Under the pieces are notes generated by a model. The model saw nothing but the letters and a program-made list of their open reading frames with translations. It searched no databases and was not told where the DNA came from. A stretch of 64,000 bases of DNA from JAXLYE01 sp046351595 (lineage in GTDB: Bacteria > Myxococcota_A > Polyangia > Palsa-1104 > JAEUJZ01): NCBI GenBank assembly GCA_046351595.1, contig JAXLYE010000001.1:248001-312000 (forward strand), in the 5' to 3' direction. The position numbers and the translations under genes were made by a program. Numbering within the stretch: the first letter of the stretch is position 1; each line of letters begins with the position of its first letter. This document shows positions 20,212 to 27,398 of the stretch, in pieces.

Positions 20212-21155
20212 GGCCGCGCCGCGCCCGCGCCTGCAGGTGAAATCGACGAGTCGGACGGCTCGGCGCCCGCCGGCCAGGCCGCGGCCGGGGCCCGGTACGC
20301 CGCGGGCAGCGGCTCGTCGATCAGGCGCTCGATCGTCGCCAGCGGCGTGCCGCACGGCGGCGGCTGGTAGGGCCCCTTCTGGTGATCGTCGGTCGAAGCG
20401 GTCCACAGCTTGCCGTGCTGCTCGGCGAAGGCGCGGAAGCGGGCCGACCACTCGAGGCGGTGGCGCGAGGTGTAGGCCTCGACGCCGCTGGCGCCGAGCA
20501 GCACGCGCGACAGGCGCTCCTTGTCGCGGTAGCGCGCCGGGTGCGCGACGATGTCGGTGCCCCCGTCGGCGCGGATGCAGTCGATGAGCTCCTCGGGCGA
20601 CCAGCCGAACAGCTCGCGGTCGTCCTGCCAGAAGCGGACGTGGCTGCGGATGAAGTGCTTGAAGACCTGCGGCCGCCGCGCGACCACCCGATCGATGAGG
20701 CGCTGCAGGCCGGGGAAGCTCTCGGCCGGCTCACGCGCGAGGCCGCCGTCGGGGTCGAGCGCACCGCGGTCGTCGGCGTGCAGCTCGTCGAGCCAGTTGA
20801 GGATGAAGGCGCGGAAGGCCGCCTGCACGCGCAGGCCGCGCCGGTACAGCGCCGTGCGGAACAGGCTGCCGTCGCGCAGCATGCGCGGCGGGAAGTAGCA
20901 CAGGACGTGGAGCTGCTCGGCCTCGGGCGTGCCGAAGCCGACGAAGCTGGTGGCCTCCATCGCCGGGATCAAGAGCGCGCCGGTCTGCTCGGCCGCCCGC
21001 GCCGCCGCCGGGATCCCGGCGAGCACGTCGTGGTCCGAGAGGGCGAGCACCCGCACGCCGCGCTCGACGCGCGCCGCGACCAGCTCCCCGGGCTCGGCAG
21101 TCCCGTCGGAGAATCGGCTGTGACCGTGGAGATCGGTGGCGACGTGGCTGGACAT
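20208..21155 (-). CDS. PHP-domain metal-dependent phosphoesterase
   Basis: A 315-residue cytoplasmic protein with all PHP metal-site motifs: DLHGHSRFSDGT near the start, ALSDHDVLAGIP (about residues 40-52), DIVAHPARYRDKERL and ASTDDHQKGPY near the C-terminus. PHP proteins are trinuclear metal phosphoesterases acting on nucleotides, histidinol phosphate or RNA ends; this one belongs to none of the named groups that I recognise. The insert at about 95-165 (LRVQAAFRAFILNWLDELH) is helical. The ATG at 21155 has ggag seven bases upstream; a GTG two codons earlier is also possible. It is translated just ahead of, and overlaps, the GH13-radical SAM gene, suggesting a shared pathway. Confidence 0.85.
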   Translation of the reverse strand: MSSHVATDLHGHSRFSDGTAEPGELVAARVERGVRVLALSDHDVLAGIPAAARAAEQTGALLIPAMEATSFVGFGTPEAEQLHVLCYFPPRMLRDGSLFRTALYRRGLRVQAAFRAFILNWLDELHADDRGALDPDGGLAREPAESFPGLQRLIDRVVARRPQVFKHFIRSHVRFWQDDRELFGWSPEELIDCIRADGGTDIVAHPARYRDKERLSRVLLGASGVEAYTSRHRLEWSARFRAFAEQHGKLWTASTDDHQKGPYQPPPCGTPLATIERLIDEPLPAAYRAPAAAWPAGAEPSDSSISPAGAGAARP

Positions 21156-21176
21156 GGGCACGCTCCGGGGTGGAGG

Positions 21177-22160
21177 CTAGCCGCGGTCGGGCCGCCTGGC
21201 GGAGGCCGCGGCGCGCACGGTGTTCTGCAGCAGCATGGCGATGGTCATGGGGCCGACGCCGCCCGGCACCGGGGTGATGGCCGCGGCGCGGGCGCGGGCC
21301 GCCGCGAACTCGACGTCACCGACGACACGGCCGTCGGGGCGGCGGTTGATGCCGACGTCGATGACCACGGCACCCGGCTTGATCCAGTCGCCGCGGATCG
21401 CCTCGGGGCGGCCGAGCGCGGCGATGACGATGTCGGCCTCGGCGACCCGGGCCGGCAGCTCGCGCGTATGCGAGTGGCACAGAGTCACCGTCGCGTCCGC
21501 GGCCAGAAGCAGCCCCGCCACCGGCCGCCCGACCAGGTGCGAGCGGCCGACGATCACCGCGTGAGCGCCGCGCAGCTCGACCCCCGACTCGCCGAGCAGC
21601 CGCATGATCCCGAGCGGCGTGCACGGCACCAGCTGCGGCCGCCCGAGCCACAGCCGCCCGACGCTGTAGGGCAACAGCCCGTCGACGTCCTTGCGCGGAT
21701 CGAGCTCGTCGAGCAGCGCCGCCGCGTCGAGCCCGGGCGGCAGCGGCAGCTGCACCAGCACGCCGTGCACCGCCGGGTCGGCGTTGAGCTCGCGCAGCAG
21801 CCGCTGCAGCTCGCCGTGGGTCGTCGTCGCCGGCAGCTTGTGATCGCGCACCGCGATGCCGACCTCGGAGCAGGCGCGCGTCTTGTTGCGCACGTAGATC
21901 TGCGAGGCCGGATCGTCGCCGACCAGGACCACCGCCAGGCCGGGCCGCACGCCCGCGGCGGTCAGCTGCACGACCTCGGCCGCGACCTCGGCGCGCACCC
22001 GCGCGGCCAGCGCCTTGCCATCGAGGAGGCGCGCGAGCTCCGGCGTCCCTCCGGCGCCCGCAGCATCCGCGCCAGCCACGGCACTCGTGGCGGAGGACGA
22101 CGGAGCGTGCGGCGCGGCGGGCGCGGGCTGCGGCACGGACAGGGACTCGGGCTCGGGCAA
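21177..22160 (-). CDS. folD: Methylenetetrahydrofolate dehydrogenase / methenyltetrahydrofolate cyclohydrolase
   Basis: Interconverts 5,10-methylene-, methenyl- and 10-formyl-tetrahydrofolate in the cytoplasm. The core has LDGKALAARVRAEV, the active-site Tyr-Lys pair in SQIYVRNKTRACSEVGI, GVLVQLPLPPGLD, DPRKDVDGLLPYSVGRL (Ser where Asn is usual), the NADP-binding AVIVGRSHLVGRPVA, and the diagnostic ITPVPGGVGPMTIAMLLQNT. I chose the TTG at 22160 because ggagg lies seven bases before it; this gives 327 residues with an Ala/Ser/Pro-rich N-terminal extension of about 40 that most FolD proteins lack. A later GTG would remove part of the extension. It ends 22 bp before the PHP gene. Confidence 0.96.
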   Translation of the reverse strand: MPEPESLSVPQPAPAAPHAPSSSATSAVAGADAAGAGGTPELARLLDGKALAARVRAEVAAEVVQLTAAGVRPGLAVVLVGDDPASQIYVRNKTRACSEVGIAVRDHKLPATTTHGELQRLLRELNADPAVHGVLVQLPLPPGLDAAALLDELDPRKDVDGLLPYSVGRLWLGRPQLVPCTPLGIMRLLGESGVELRGAHAVIVGRSHLVGRPVAGLLLAADATVTLCHSHTRELPARVAEADIVIAALGRPEAIRGDWIKPGAVVIDVGINRRPDGRVVGDVEFAAARARAAAITPVPGGVGPMTIAMLLQNTVRAAASARRPDRG

Positions 22161-22357
22161 GGTTTGACCTCCGGGGCGCAATCGACGAGCTGCGTTGACG
22201 ACCGGCGCTCGCCGGCCAGCGCCGGCCCGGCTTGAGCACCGACCGCCGCCGCAACGGCTCTTAGCACAGCTTCACGCCGCCGGGCACACCCGCGCGCCGC
22301 CGGCTGCGGCCCGTGCAGCTTGACCGCGCGCTTTTGCCTACCCTATGTTGCGCCGCG

Positions 22358-22819
22358 ATGAACCTCGGTCGTGTCATCGGAACCGTCGTCGCCACCCGCA
22401 AGTACGAGGGGCTGGAGGGGGTCAAGCTGCTGCTCGTGCAGCCGCTCGACCATGCGCAGAAGAAGGTCGGCGATCCGATCGTGGCCGCGGACACGGTGCG
22501 CGCCGGCAGCGGGGAGCTGATCTACTTCGTCAACTCGCGCGAGGCGGCGCTGGCCCTGGACCCGTGGTTCGTGCCGGTGGACGCCGCGATCGTCGGGATT
22601 GTCGACGACGTCGACGCGGGGAACGCCGACACGGCCGAGCCGCATCGCGCCGCGTCGCCTGCCGCTCCGGGCCCGGCCGTCGCCGAGCCGCGCCCGCCCG
22701 CGTCCCCTGCACCGGCCGCGGCCCCGGCACCGTCTGCGCCCGCCGCGCCGGCCCAGGCGCACGCCGCCGACGGCAAGCCCGCCCGCTCGGGCGCCGGCAA
22801 GAAAGGGAAGCGCAAGTGA
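22358..22819 (+). CDS. Bacterial microcompartment vertex protein (BMC-P, EutN/CcmL family) with basic tail
   Basis: Pentamers of this family close the twelve corners of microcompartment shells. Residues 1-90 match the fold: MNLGRVIGTVVATRKYEGLE, KLLLVQPLD, VAADTVRAGSGELIYFV, and the closing PVDAAIVGIVDDVD. The remaining 60 or so residues are Ala/Pro-rich and end in a Lys/Arg cluster (SGAGKKGKRK), making the protein 153 residues instead of the usual 85-100. The ATG is chosen because the family begins at exactly this point. Its stop overlaps the GTG of a second vertex gene (GTGA). No hexameric (BMC-H) or trimeric (BMC-T) shell gene lies in the window. Confidence 0.92.
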   Translation: MNLGRVIGTVVATRKYEGLEGVKLLLVQPLDHAQKKVGDPIVAADTVRAGSGELIYFVNSREAALALDPWFVPVDAAIVGIVDDVDAGNADTAEPHRAASPAAPGPAVAEPRPPASPAPAAAPAPSAPAAPAQAHAADGKPARSGAGKKGKRK

Positions 22820-23127
22820 AGCTGTGTCGCGTGCTGGGGCCCGTCGTGGCGACGGCGAAGCACCCCACGTATATCGGACGCAAGCTCCTCGTGGTGCAGC
22901 CGCTCGACGAGAGCGGCGCCGACGTCGGCAGCTCGTTCCTGGCGGTGGACGACGTGCAGGCCGGCCGCGGCGACGTGGTGCTGGTCATGCAGGAGGGCAA
23001 CGGCGTGCGCCAGCTCCTCAAGCTCGGTAGCCAGGTACCGATCCGCTCGCTCATCGTCGGCATCGTCGATCACGTCGACCAGGCCGGGCACGCCGACCAC
23101 GCCGCCCCCGCAGAGCGGAGCCGCTGA
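22816..23127 (+). CDS. Bacterial microcompartment vertex protein (BMC-P, EutN/CcmL family)
   Basis: A second, standard-length (103 residues) vertex protein starting at a GTG that overlaps the preceding stop. KLCRVLGPVVATAKHPTYIG, KLLVVQPLDESG, AVDDVQAGRGDVVLVMQEGN and PIRSLIVGIVDHVD follow the family from end to end. The two paralogues differ clearly in sequence, so they are not a recent copy; shells that use several pentamer types are known, for example in Haliangium. The gene ends 2 bp before the class II aldolase ATG, so the three form one operon. The tail after the fold (AGHADHAAPAERSR) is short. Confidence 0.93.
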   Translation: MKLCRVLGPVVATAKHPTYIGRKLLVVQPLDESGADVGSSFLAVDDVQAGRGDVVLVMQEGNGVRQLLKLGSQVPIRSLIVGIVDHVDQAGHADHAAPAERSR

Positions 23128-23129
23128 GC

Positions 23130-23918
23130 ATGTCGACCTTCGCCTCGCCGATGACCGAGCAGCGCCTGCGCGCCGAGATGGCCGACTACAGCCGCCGCCT
23201 GCACGCGCGCGGCTGGGTCGCGAACCACGACGGCAACCTGTCGGCGCGCCTGGCCAGCGGCCGCACCCTGTGCACGCCGACCGCCACCTCCAAGGCCGAG
23301 GTCACGCCCGACAGCCTGCTCATCGTCGACGACAGCGGCGCCCGCGTCAGCGGCCGCACCAGGCCGTTCGGCGAGCTCGGGCTGCACCTCGAGGTGCTGC
23401 GGCAGCGGCCCGACGTGCAGGCCGTGGTGCACGCGCACCCGCCGTACGCGACCGCGCTCGGGGCCGCCGGGCACGGCATCGACCAGCCGTTCCTGCCCGA
23501 GGCGGTGGTGTCGCTCGGTCCGGTGGTGCCGCTGGTGCCGCTGTCGGCGCCGGGCCCCGCGGCGGTGGCCGCGCTGCGCCCCTACGTGCTGCACTTCGAC
23601 GCGGTGCTGCTCGCCGGCAACGGCGCGCTGGCCTGGGGGGACAGCATCGAGCAGGCCTACCTGCGCCTCGAGCTCGTCGAGCACCTGTGCCGCATCAGCC
23701 TCCTTGCGCAGCCCGCGGGCGGCGTCAAGCCGCTGCCGGCTGGGCTTGTGCCGGCGCTGCTCGAGTCGCGGCGCAAGGCGGGGCTCGGGCCCGAGGCCCG
23801 CGGTGTGACCGCCCCGAGCCCGCTGGCGCCGCCGCCGAGCAGCCCCGGCGCGCAGGCGACCGATCGCATCGGCGAGCTGATCCGGCAGGAGATCGCCGCC
23901 GCCCTCAAGGCAGGCTAG
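23130..23918 (+). CDS. Class II aldolase, probable microcompartment cargo
   Basis: A 262-residue member of the class II aldolase/adducin family (fuculose-phosphate aldolase type), which cleaves sugar phosphates to an aldehyde and DHAP using zinc. HDGNLSARLASGRTLCTPT and RPFGELGLHLEVL (with the Glu) lead to the zinc-ligand block VVHAHPPYATAL. Where the third ligand His is expected (NHG), the sequence reads LLAGNGALAWGD. After the core at about residue 210, a Pro/Ser linker (SPLAPPPSSPGA) joins a final amphipathic helix (TDRIGELIRQEIAAALKAG), which has the layout of a BMC encapsulation peptide. Class II aldolases are signature enzymes of fucose/rhamnose-type microcompartments. Cargo status is inferred from the helix and from the adjoining shell genes. 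Confidence 0.9.
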   Translation: MSTFASPMTEQRLRAEMADYSRRLHARGWVANHDGNLSARLASGRTLCTPTATSKAEVTPDSLLIVDDSGARVSGRTRPFGELGLHLEVLRQRPDVQAVVHAHPPYATALGAAGHGIDQPFLPEAVVSLGPVVPLVPLSAPGPAAVAALRPYVLHFDAVLLAGNGALAWGDSIEQAYLRLELVEHLCRISLLAQPAGGVKPLPAGLVPALLESRRKAGLGPEARGVTAPSPLAPPPSSPGAQATDRIGELIRQEIAAALKAG

Positions 23919-23945
23919 CCGGCCGCGGAGTCCGCCGCCGCGGGG

Positions 23946-24464
23946 TCAGATGGCAGCCGGCAGCTCGCGCACCGCGACGAACTTGCCGTCGCGGAAGCGG
24001 AACAGCCGGGCCCCGCGCACGCCGTCGCGGCGGCAGTCGATGACCAGGTAGTCGACGGGGTAGACCAGCTCGCCGTCGAACAGGGCCGCGCGCTCGTCCT
24101 CCTGCGAGAAGTAGGCGCCGACCTCGACGTGCGAGTGATAGATCACCTTCACTGGCCGCTCCCCCTCGAGAGAGCGCGAGAGGAACAGCACGTCGCGCGG
24201 CGCCAGGTTGTAGGCGGTGCGGGCGTCGCGCACGTAGGTCTCGGGGTCGAGCGCGTGCAGCCGGTTCTGCTGGTTCTCGCAGACCCGCGCCTCGTCGCAG
24301 ACCGGCTCACCGCGCGGGCCCAGCAGCAGGCCGCACGCCTCCTCGGGGTAGCGCGCGACCGCGTCGGCGTAGCAGGCCCGCAGCACCTCGGCTACAAGCT
24401 CCGGCAGCGGCGGCTCGCTGGCCGGTGTCTGCGTCAGCGTCGTGGACGTCGGCTCAGAGCTCAT
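23946..24464 (-). CDS. JAMM/MPN-domain metallopeptidase (Mec/CysO-peptidase-like)
   Basis: A 172-residue cytoplasmic protein with a complete JAMM zinc site: Glu in RYPEEACGLLLGP, His-Ser-His in VIYHSHVEVGAYFSQED, and the Ser and Asp at the end of that block. In actinobacteria, Mec peptidases of this type release cysteine from the sulfur-carrier protein CysO after the PLP enzyme CysM has built it there. Here the gene overlaps the 3' end of a cysM-like gene by 11 bp, the same pairing. No CysO/ThiS/MoaD-like carrier is seen next to them. The start is set by the ATG that gives MSSEPTSTT. An alternative role is general isopeptide or ubiquitin-like tail cleavage. Confidence 0.88.
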   Translation of the reverse strand: MSSEPTSTTLTQTPASEPPLPELVAEVLRACYADAVARYPEEACGLLLGPRGEPVCDEARVCENQQNRLHALDPETYVRDARTAYNLAPRDVLFLSRSLEGERPVKVIYHSHVEVGAYFSQEDERAALFDGELVYPVDYLVIDCRRDGVRGARLFRFRDGKFVAVRELPAAI

Positions 24465-25566
24465 AGCGGCGCTCCCACTGCAGCGGCACGAAGTAACGAT
24501 CGCCGCGGTCGCACAGCACGGTGACGATGCAGCCGGTTTCGCCGCGGGCCGCGAGCTCGCGCGCGATACGCAGCGCCCCGGCGACGTTGGCGCCGGCGGA
24601 GTGACCGACGAACAGGCCCTCGAGATCGCGCATGTGGTCCGTGACCTCCCAGCCCTCCTCCGTCGGCATTGGCAGGATGCGGTCGACGCACTCGGTCGGG
24701 CGCCAGATCGCCGGCACGATCGAGGAGGCCATGTGCTTGAGGCCCTCGAGCCCGTGGAAGGCGTCGTCGGGCTCGACCGCCACGACGGTGACGGCGCCGC
24801 CATCGGGGCGTCGGTGCTCCTTCATGCGGCGGCCGGTGCCCATGACCGTGCCCGAGGTGCCGATGCCGGCGACGAAGTGGGTGATGCGATCGCCGAGCAG
24901 CGCCAGGATCTCGGGGCCGGTGCCGAGGTAGTGCGCGCGCGGGTTGGACTCGTTCGAGTACTGGTCGGGGTAGAAGTAGCGCTCGGGCGCGGCGGCGACG
25001 ATCTCGCGGACGACACGGATGGCGCCGTCCGAGCCCTCCATCTCCGACGAGAACACCAGCTCGGTGCCGTAGGCCGAGGTGATCTGCTTGCGCGCCGCCG
25101 AGACGTTGGCCGGCATCACCAGCTTGACGCGGTAGCCGAGCGCGGCGCCGACCAGCGAGTAGGCGACGCCGGTGTTGCCCGAGGTCGCGTCGATGATGGT
25201 CCGGTCCGGCGTCAGGCGCCCGTCGGCGATGGCGTCGCGCAGCATCTGCAGCGCCGGCCGATCCTTGACCGAGCCGCCGGGGTTTGCGAACTCGCACTTG
25301 GCCCAGATCTCGACGCCGGGCGGCTCCATCTTGGCCAGGCGCACCAGCGGCGTGCCGCCGATCAGATCGAGCACCGACTGATAGGCGCGCGTCCGCCGGC
25401 GCAGGATCTCGTCGTCGAGCTGCACCGCGGCCGGCGGCACGTCGCTGGCGCCCGGCGGGGGCGGCGGGCCGGTGCTCGCCGCGGCCGCCGGCGGGCCCGA
25501 GGGGTCGGACAAGGACAGGGGAGAGCCGCCCCGCGGGTCCGAGGCGCTGCCGTTGCGCAGGTGCAT
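24454..25566 (-). CDS. PLP-dependent cysteine synthase (CysK/CysM family)
   Basis: Makes cysteine from an activated serine and a sulfur donor. The 370-residue protein has a disordered Pro/Ala/Ser-rich N-terminus of about 45 residues, then the fold-type II core: LIGGTPLVRLAKMEP, the PLP lysine in GGSVKDRPALQML, the TSGNTGVAYSL substrate loop, and the phosphate-binding GIGTSGTVMGTGRRMKEH. The stop lies inside the start of the JAMM gene, so the two are translationally linked as in the CysM-Mec system. That would favour a protein-bound thiocarboxylate as sulfur donor over free sulfide, which is inference. Cystathionine beta-synthase-like specificity cannot be excluded. A GTG eight codons upstream is an alternative start. 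Confidence 0.93.
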   Translation of the reverse strand: MHLRNGSASDPRGGSPLSLSDPSGPPAAAASTGPPPPPGASDVPPAAVQLDDEILRRRTRAYQSVLDLIGGTPLVRLAKMEPPGVEIWAKCEFANPGGSVKDRPALQMLRDAIADGRLTPDRTIIDATSGNTGVAYSLVGAALGYRVKLVMPANVSAARKQITSAYGTELVFSSEMEGSDGAIRVVREIVAAAPERYFYPDQYSNESNPRAHYLGTGPEILALLGDRITHFVAGIGTSGTVMGTGRRMKEHRRPDGGAVTVVAVEPDDAFHGLEGLKHMASSIVPAIWRPTECVDRILPMPTEEGWEVTDHMRDLEGLFVGHSAGANVAGALRIARELAARGETGCIVTVLCDRGDRYFVPLQWERRYEL

Positions 25567-25644
25567 GGTGGTGCCGAGTATGATGCCCACGCCGCGCGGG
25601 CGGCGCTGCGATTTTTGTCGCGCGACTCCGGGGCTGCGGGCGCC

Positions 25645-26307
25645 CTACCCTGCCCGGTCGCCGGCCTGGCGCTCGCCCGCGCCGAACAGCGCCGCTTTGA
25701 TCGACTCGACGCTGACGCCGTGCTGCGCCGCGACCTGCGAGTAGGCGAGCGCGCTCAGGCGGCCGCCGCGCGGGCGCGCCACCTCGCACACAAGCGCCGC
25801 CGACAGCTCGATGTGGCGCAGCGGGCCCTCGCCGTCGCGGTCGCAGGCGCGGCGGCAGGCGGCGAGCAGCTCGGCGTCCACGGCGCCCGGGTCCGGACGC
25901 AAGGGACCGAGGCTGCGCCGCACCCGCAAGAGCTCGCGCAGGTAGCCGTGCAGCGAAGCGCCGAAGCGCAGGGCCGGCTCGTGCGCGAGCGCGCCCTGCA
26001 CCGCCGCGACCGCAGCCCCGCCGTCGGTGATGAGCCGCTGCAGCAGCGCCGTCGCGAGGCCGTGGCGGCGCTCCAGCTCGTGCTGCGGCAGCTGCTCCCA
26101 CTCGCGCAGCGCCGCCGGGAAGCGCGCCGCCACCTCGCGCATCGCGTCCCGCCGCGCCAGCGTGCGCCCCGCCTCGCCGCGGCACAGGCCGAGCAGCAGC
26201 TCGTACTTGTCGCGCAGCGCGGCGAGCTCGCCCCGCAGCAGGGTCAGCGGCTCGGCGTCCGGGGGGCCGGGCACGGGCGGGTTGGGGACGGACTCAGCAG
26301 CGGCCAT
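25645..26307 (-). CDS. Hypothetical helical protein
   Basis: A 220-residue, mostly helical soluble protein. LTLLRGELAALRDKYELLLG near the N-terminus could form a short coiled coil. The C-terminal SALAYSQVAAQHGVSVESIK resembles a helix-turn-helix or a Fis-type tail but is too short for a firm call. The ATG at 26307 has aaggtgg upstream and precedes the start of well-behaved sequence. The gene is divergent from a HEAT protein that has a strong promoter, and lies 78 bp from the cysM-like gene in the same direction. Not recognised; function unknown. Confidence 0.6.
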   Translation of the reverse strand: MAAAESVPNPPVPGPPDAEPLTLLRGELAALRDKYELLLGLCRGEAGRTLARRDAMREVAARFPAALREWEQLPQHELERRHGLATALLQRLITDGGAAVAAVQGALAHEPALRFGASLHGYLRELLRVRRSLGPLRPDPGAVDAELLAACRRACDRDGEGPLRHIELSAALVCEVARPRGGRLSALAYSQVAAQHGVSVESIKAALFGAGERQAGDRAG

Positions 26308-26347
26308 CACGTCCACCTTAGCACCGGGATCAGCGACGAGACAGTGC

Positions 26348-26376
26348 TTGACTGTCGTCGAAGCGGTCAGTCTAAT
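26348..26376 (+). promoter_or_regulatory. Near-consensus sigma-70 promoter with overlapping inverted repeat
   Basis: TTGACT (26348-26353), a 17-bp spacer and TCTAAT (26371-26376) give ten of twelve consensus matches, rare in such GC-rich DNA. The start would be near 26383, about 20 nt before the GTG of the HEAT gene. GACAGT and ACTGTC (26340-26345 and 26351-26356) form an inverted repeat over the -35 box, which could be a repressor site. Confidence 0.7.
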
Positions 26377-26402
26377 CGTACCCACTTCAGGGAGCCCAAC
26401 GA

Positions 26403-27326
26403 GTGCTCGAACTCTCACGCGCGCCGAACCGCTGTCGCCTCGGGCCGGACCACCGCCCGGGGCCGCACCGTGGCGCGGCGGCGGCCGTCGTGATGGCCGT
26501 GGGGCTGGGCCTCCTCGGGCTGCCTGCGGGGCCGGCGCTGTGGCGCGGTGAGATCGCGGCCGCGCGCGCGGCGAACGACCGCGTCGACAGCCTGCGCAAG
26601 TCGCTGCGCAGCGAGCGCGAGCCGTCCCAGCGCCGGCAGGCCGCGGCCGAGCTGGGCGAGCTCGGGGACAGCGATGCCGTGCCGTGGCTGGTGCGCTCGC
26701 TCTTGGACGATCGCAGCGACGAGGTGCGCGCCGCCTGCGCCGAGGCGCTCGGGCAGATCGGGGACGCCGCCGCCCGCTTCGCCCTGCGCGCCGCCACGCA
26801 CGACGAGAGCCGGCGCGTGCAGCGCCAGGCCAGCGCCGCGCTCGAGAAGCTCACCGAGAAGCCGAGCCAGCCGCAGCGCACCGGCCGCCGCGTCACCGTG
26901 GTCGTCGGCAAGACCGGCAGCAAGGCGAAGTCCGGCACGCTCGGCGACGTGCCCAAGCGGCTGCGCGAGGCGGTCATCAAGGAGCTGCGCGCCACGCCCG
27001 AGTTCGACGTCGTCGAGGAGCTCGCCGACAAGGCCGGCAAGAACACCTTCAGCGTCGACAGCAGCGTCACCGGCCTGTCGCGCCGCACCACGCCTTCGGG
27101 CGAGCTCGAGATCTCGTGCGACGTCAGCGTGGTCATCGCGCTTCTGCCCGGGCGCAACATCGTCGGCATGGTCACCGGCGGCGCGAGCGCGTTTGGACCG
27201 CGCGGCCCGTCGTCCAAGCCGACCAAGGCGCTGCTCGAGAACCTGGAGACGCAGGCGCTGACGCAGGCGGTGCAGGCGGCGAACGAGAACCTGGTGTCGT
27301 TCCTGCGCGCCCAGAATCGCCAGTAG
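26403..27326 (+). CDS. HEAT-repeat protein, probably exported or membrane-anchored
   Basis: A 307-residue protein with a GTG start supported by gggag eight bases upstream. Residues 24-46 are hydrophobic (AAVVMAVGLGLLGLPAGPALW) and could be a signal or anchor. Residues 55-145 contain HEAT/PBS-lyase-type repeats (RRQAAAELGELGDSDAVPWL, VRAACAEALGQIGDAAARFA, RRVQRQASAALEKL). Residues 155-305 form a second domain of unknown type rich in beta strands (RRVTVVVGKTGSKAKSGTLG, GELEISCDVSVVIALLPGR). Such HEAT domains usually mediate protein contacts. The strong promoter upstream suggests high expression. Function unknown. Confidence 0.75.
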   Translation: MLELSRAPNRCRLGPDHRPGPHRGAAAAVVMAVGLGLLGLPAGPALWRGEIAAARAANDRVDSLRKSLRSEREPSQRRQAAAELGELGDSDAVPWLVRSLLDDRSDEVRAACAEALGQIGDAAARFALRAATHDESRRVQRQASAALEKLTEKPSQPQRTGRRVTVVVGKTGSKAKSGTLGDVPKRLREAVIKELRATPEFDVVEELADKAGKNTFSVDSSVTGLSRRTTPSGELEISCDVSVVIALLPGRNIVGMVTGGASAFGPRGPSSKPTKALLENLETQALTQAVQAANENLVSFLRAQNRQ

Positions 27327-27328
27327 CT

Positions 27329-27367
27329 CGTCGGTCGGTCGATCGCCGAGCGACCGTCGGTCGGTCG
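27329..27367. repeat. Pair of 13-bp direct repeats between convergent genes
   Basis: cgtcggtcggtcg occurs exactly at 27329-27341 and 27355-27367, with 13 bp between, and each copy is itself a tcgg iteration. It lies just after the HEAT-gene stop and before the end of the convergent PilZ gene. No T-run follows, so it is not a clear terminator. Confidence 0.7.
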
Positions 27368-27398
27368 CCGGCAGGCGTGGAACACCGGACTGGCGGGC

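Noticed and set aside
16657..20370. Very long plus-strand open frame (over 1200 codons) opposite the GH13-radical SAM gene
   Set aside because: It is Arg/Ala/Gln/Val-rich with no domain, and is the antisense shadow of a high-GC gene with third-position G/C bias.
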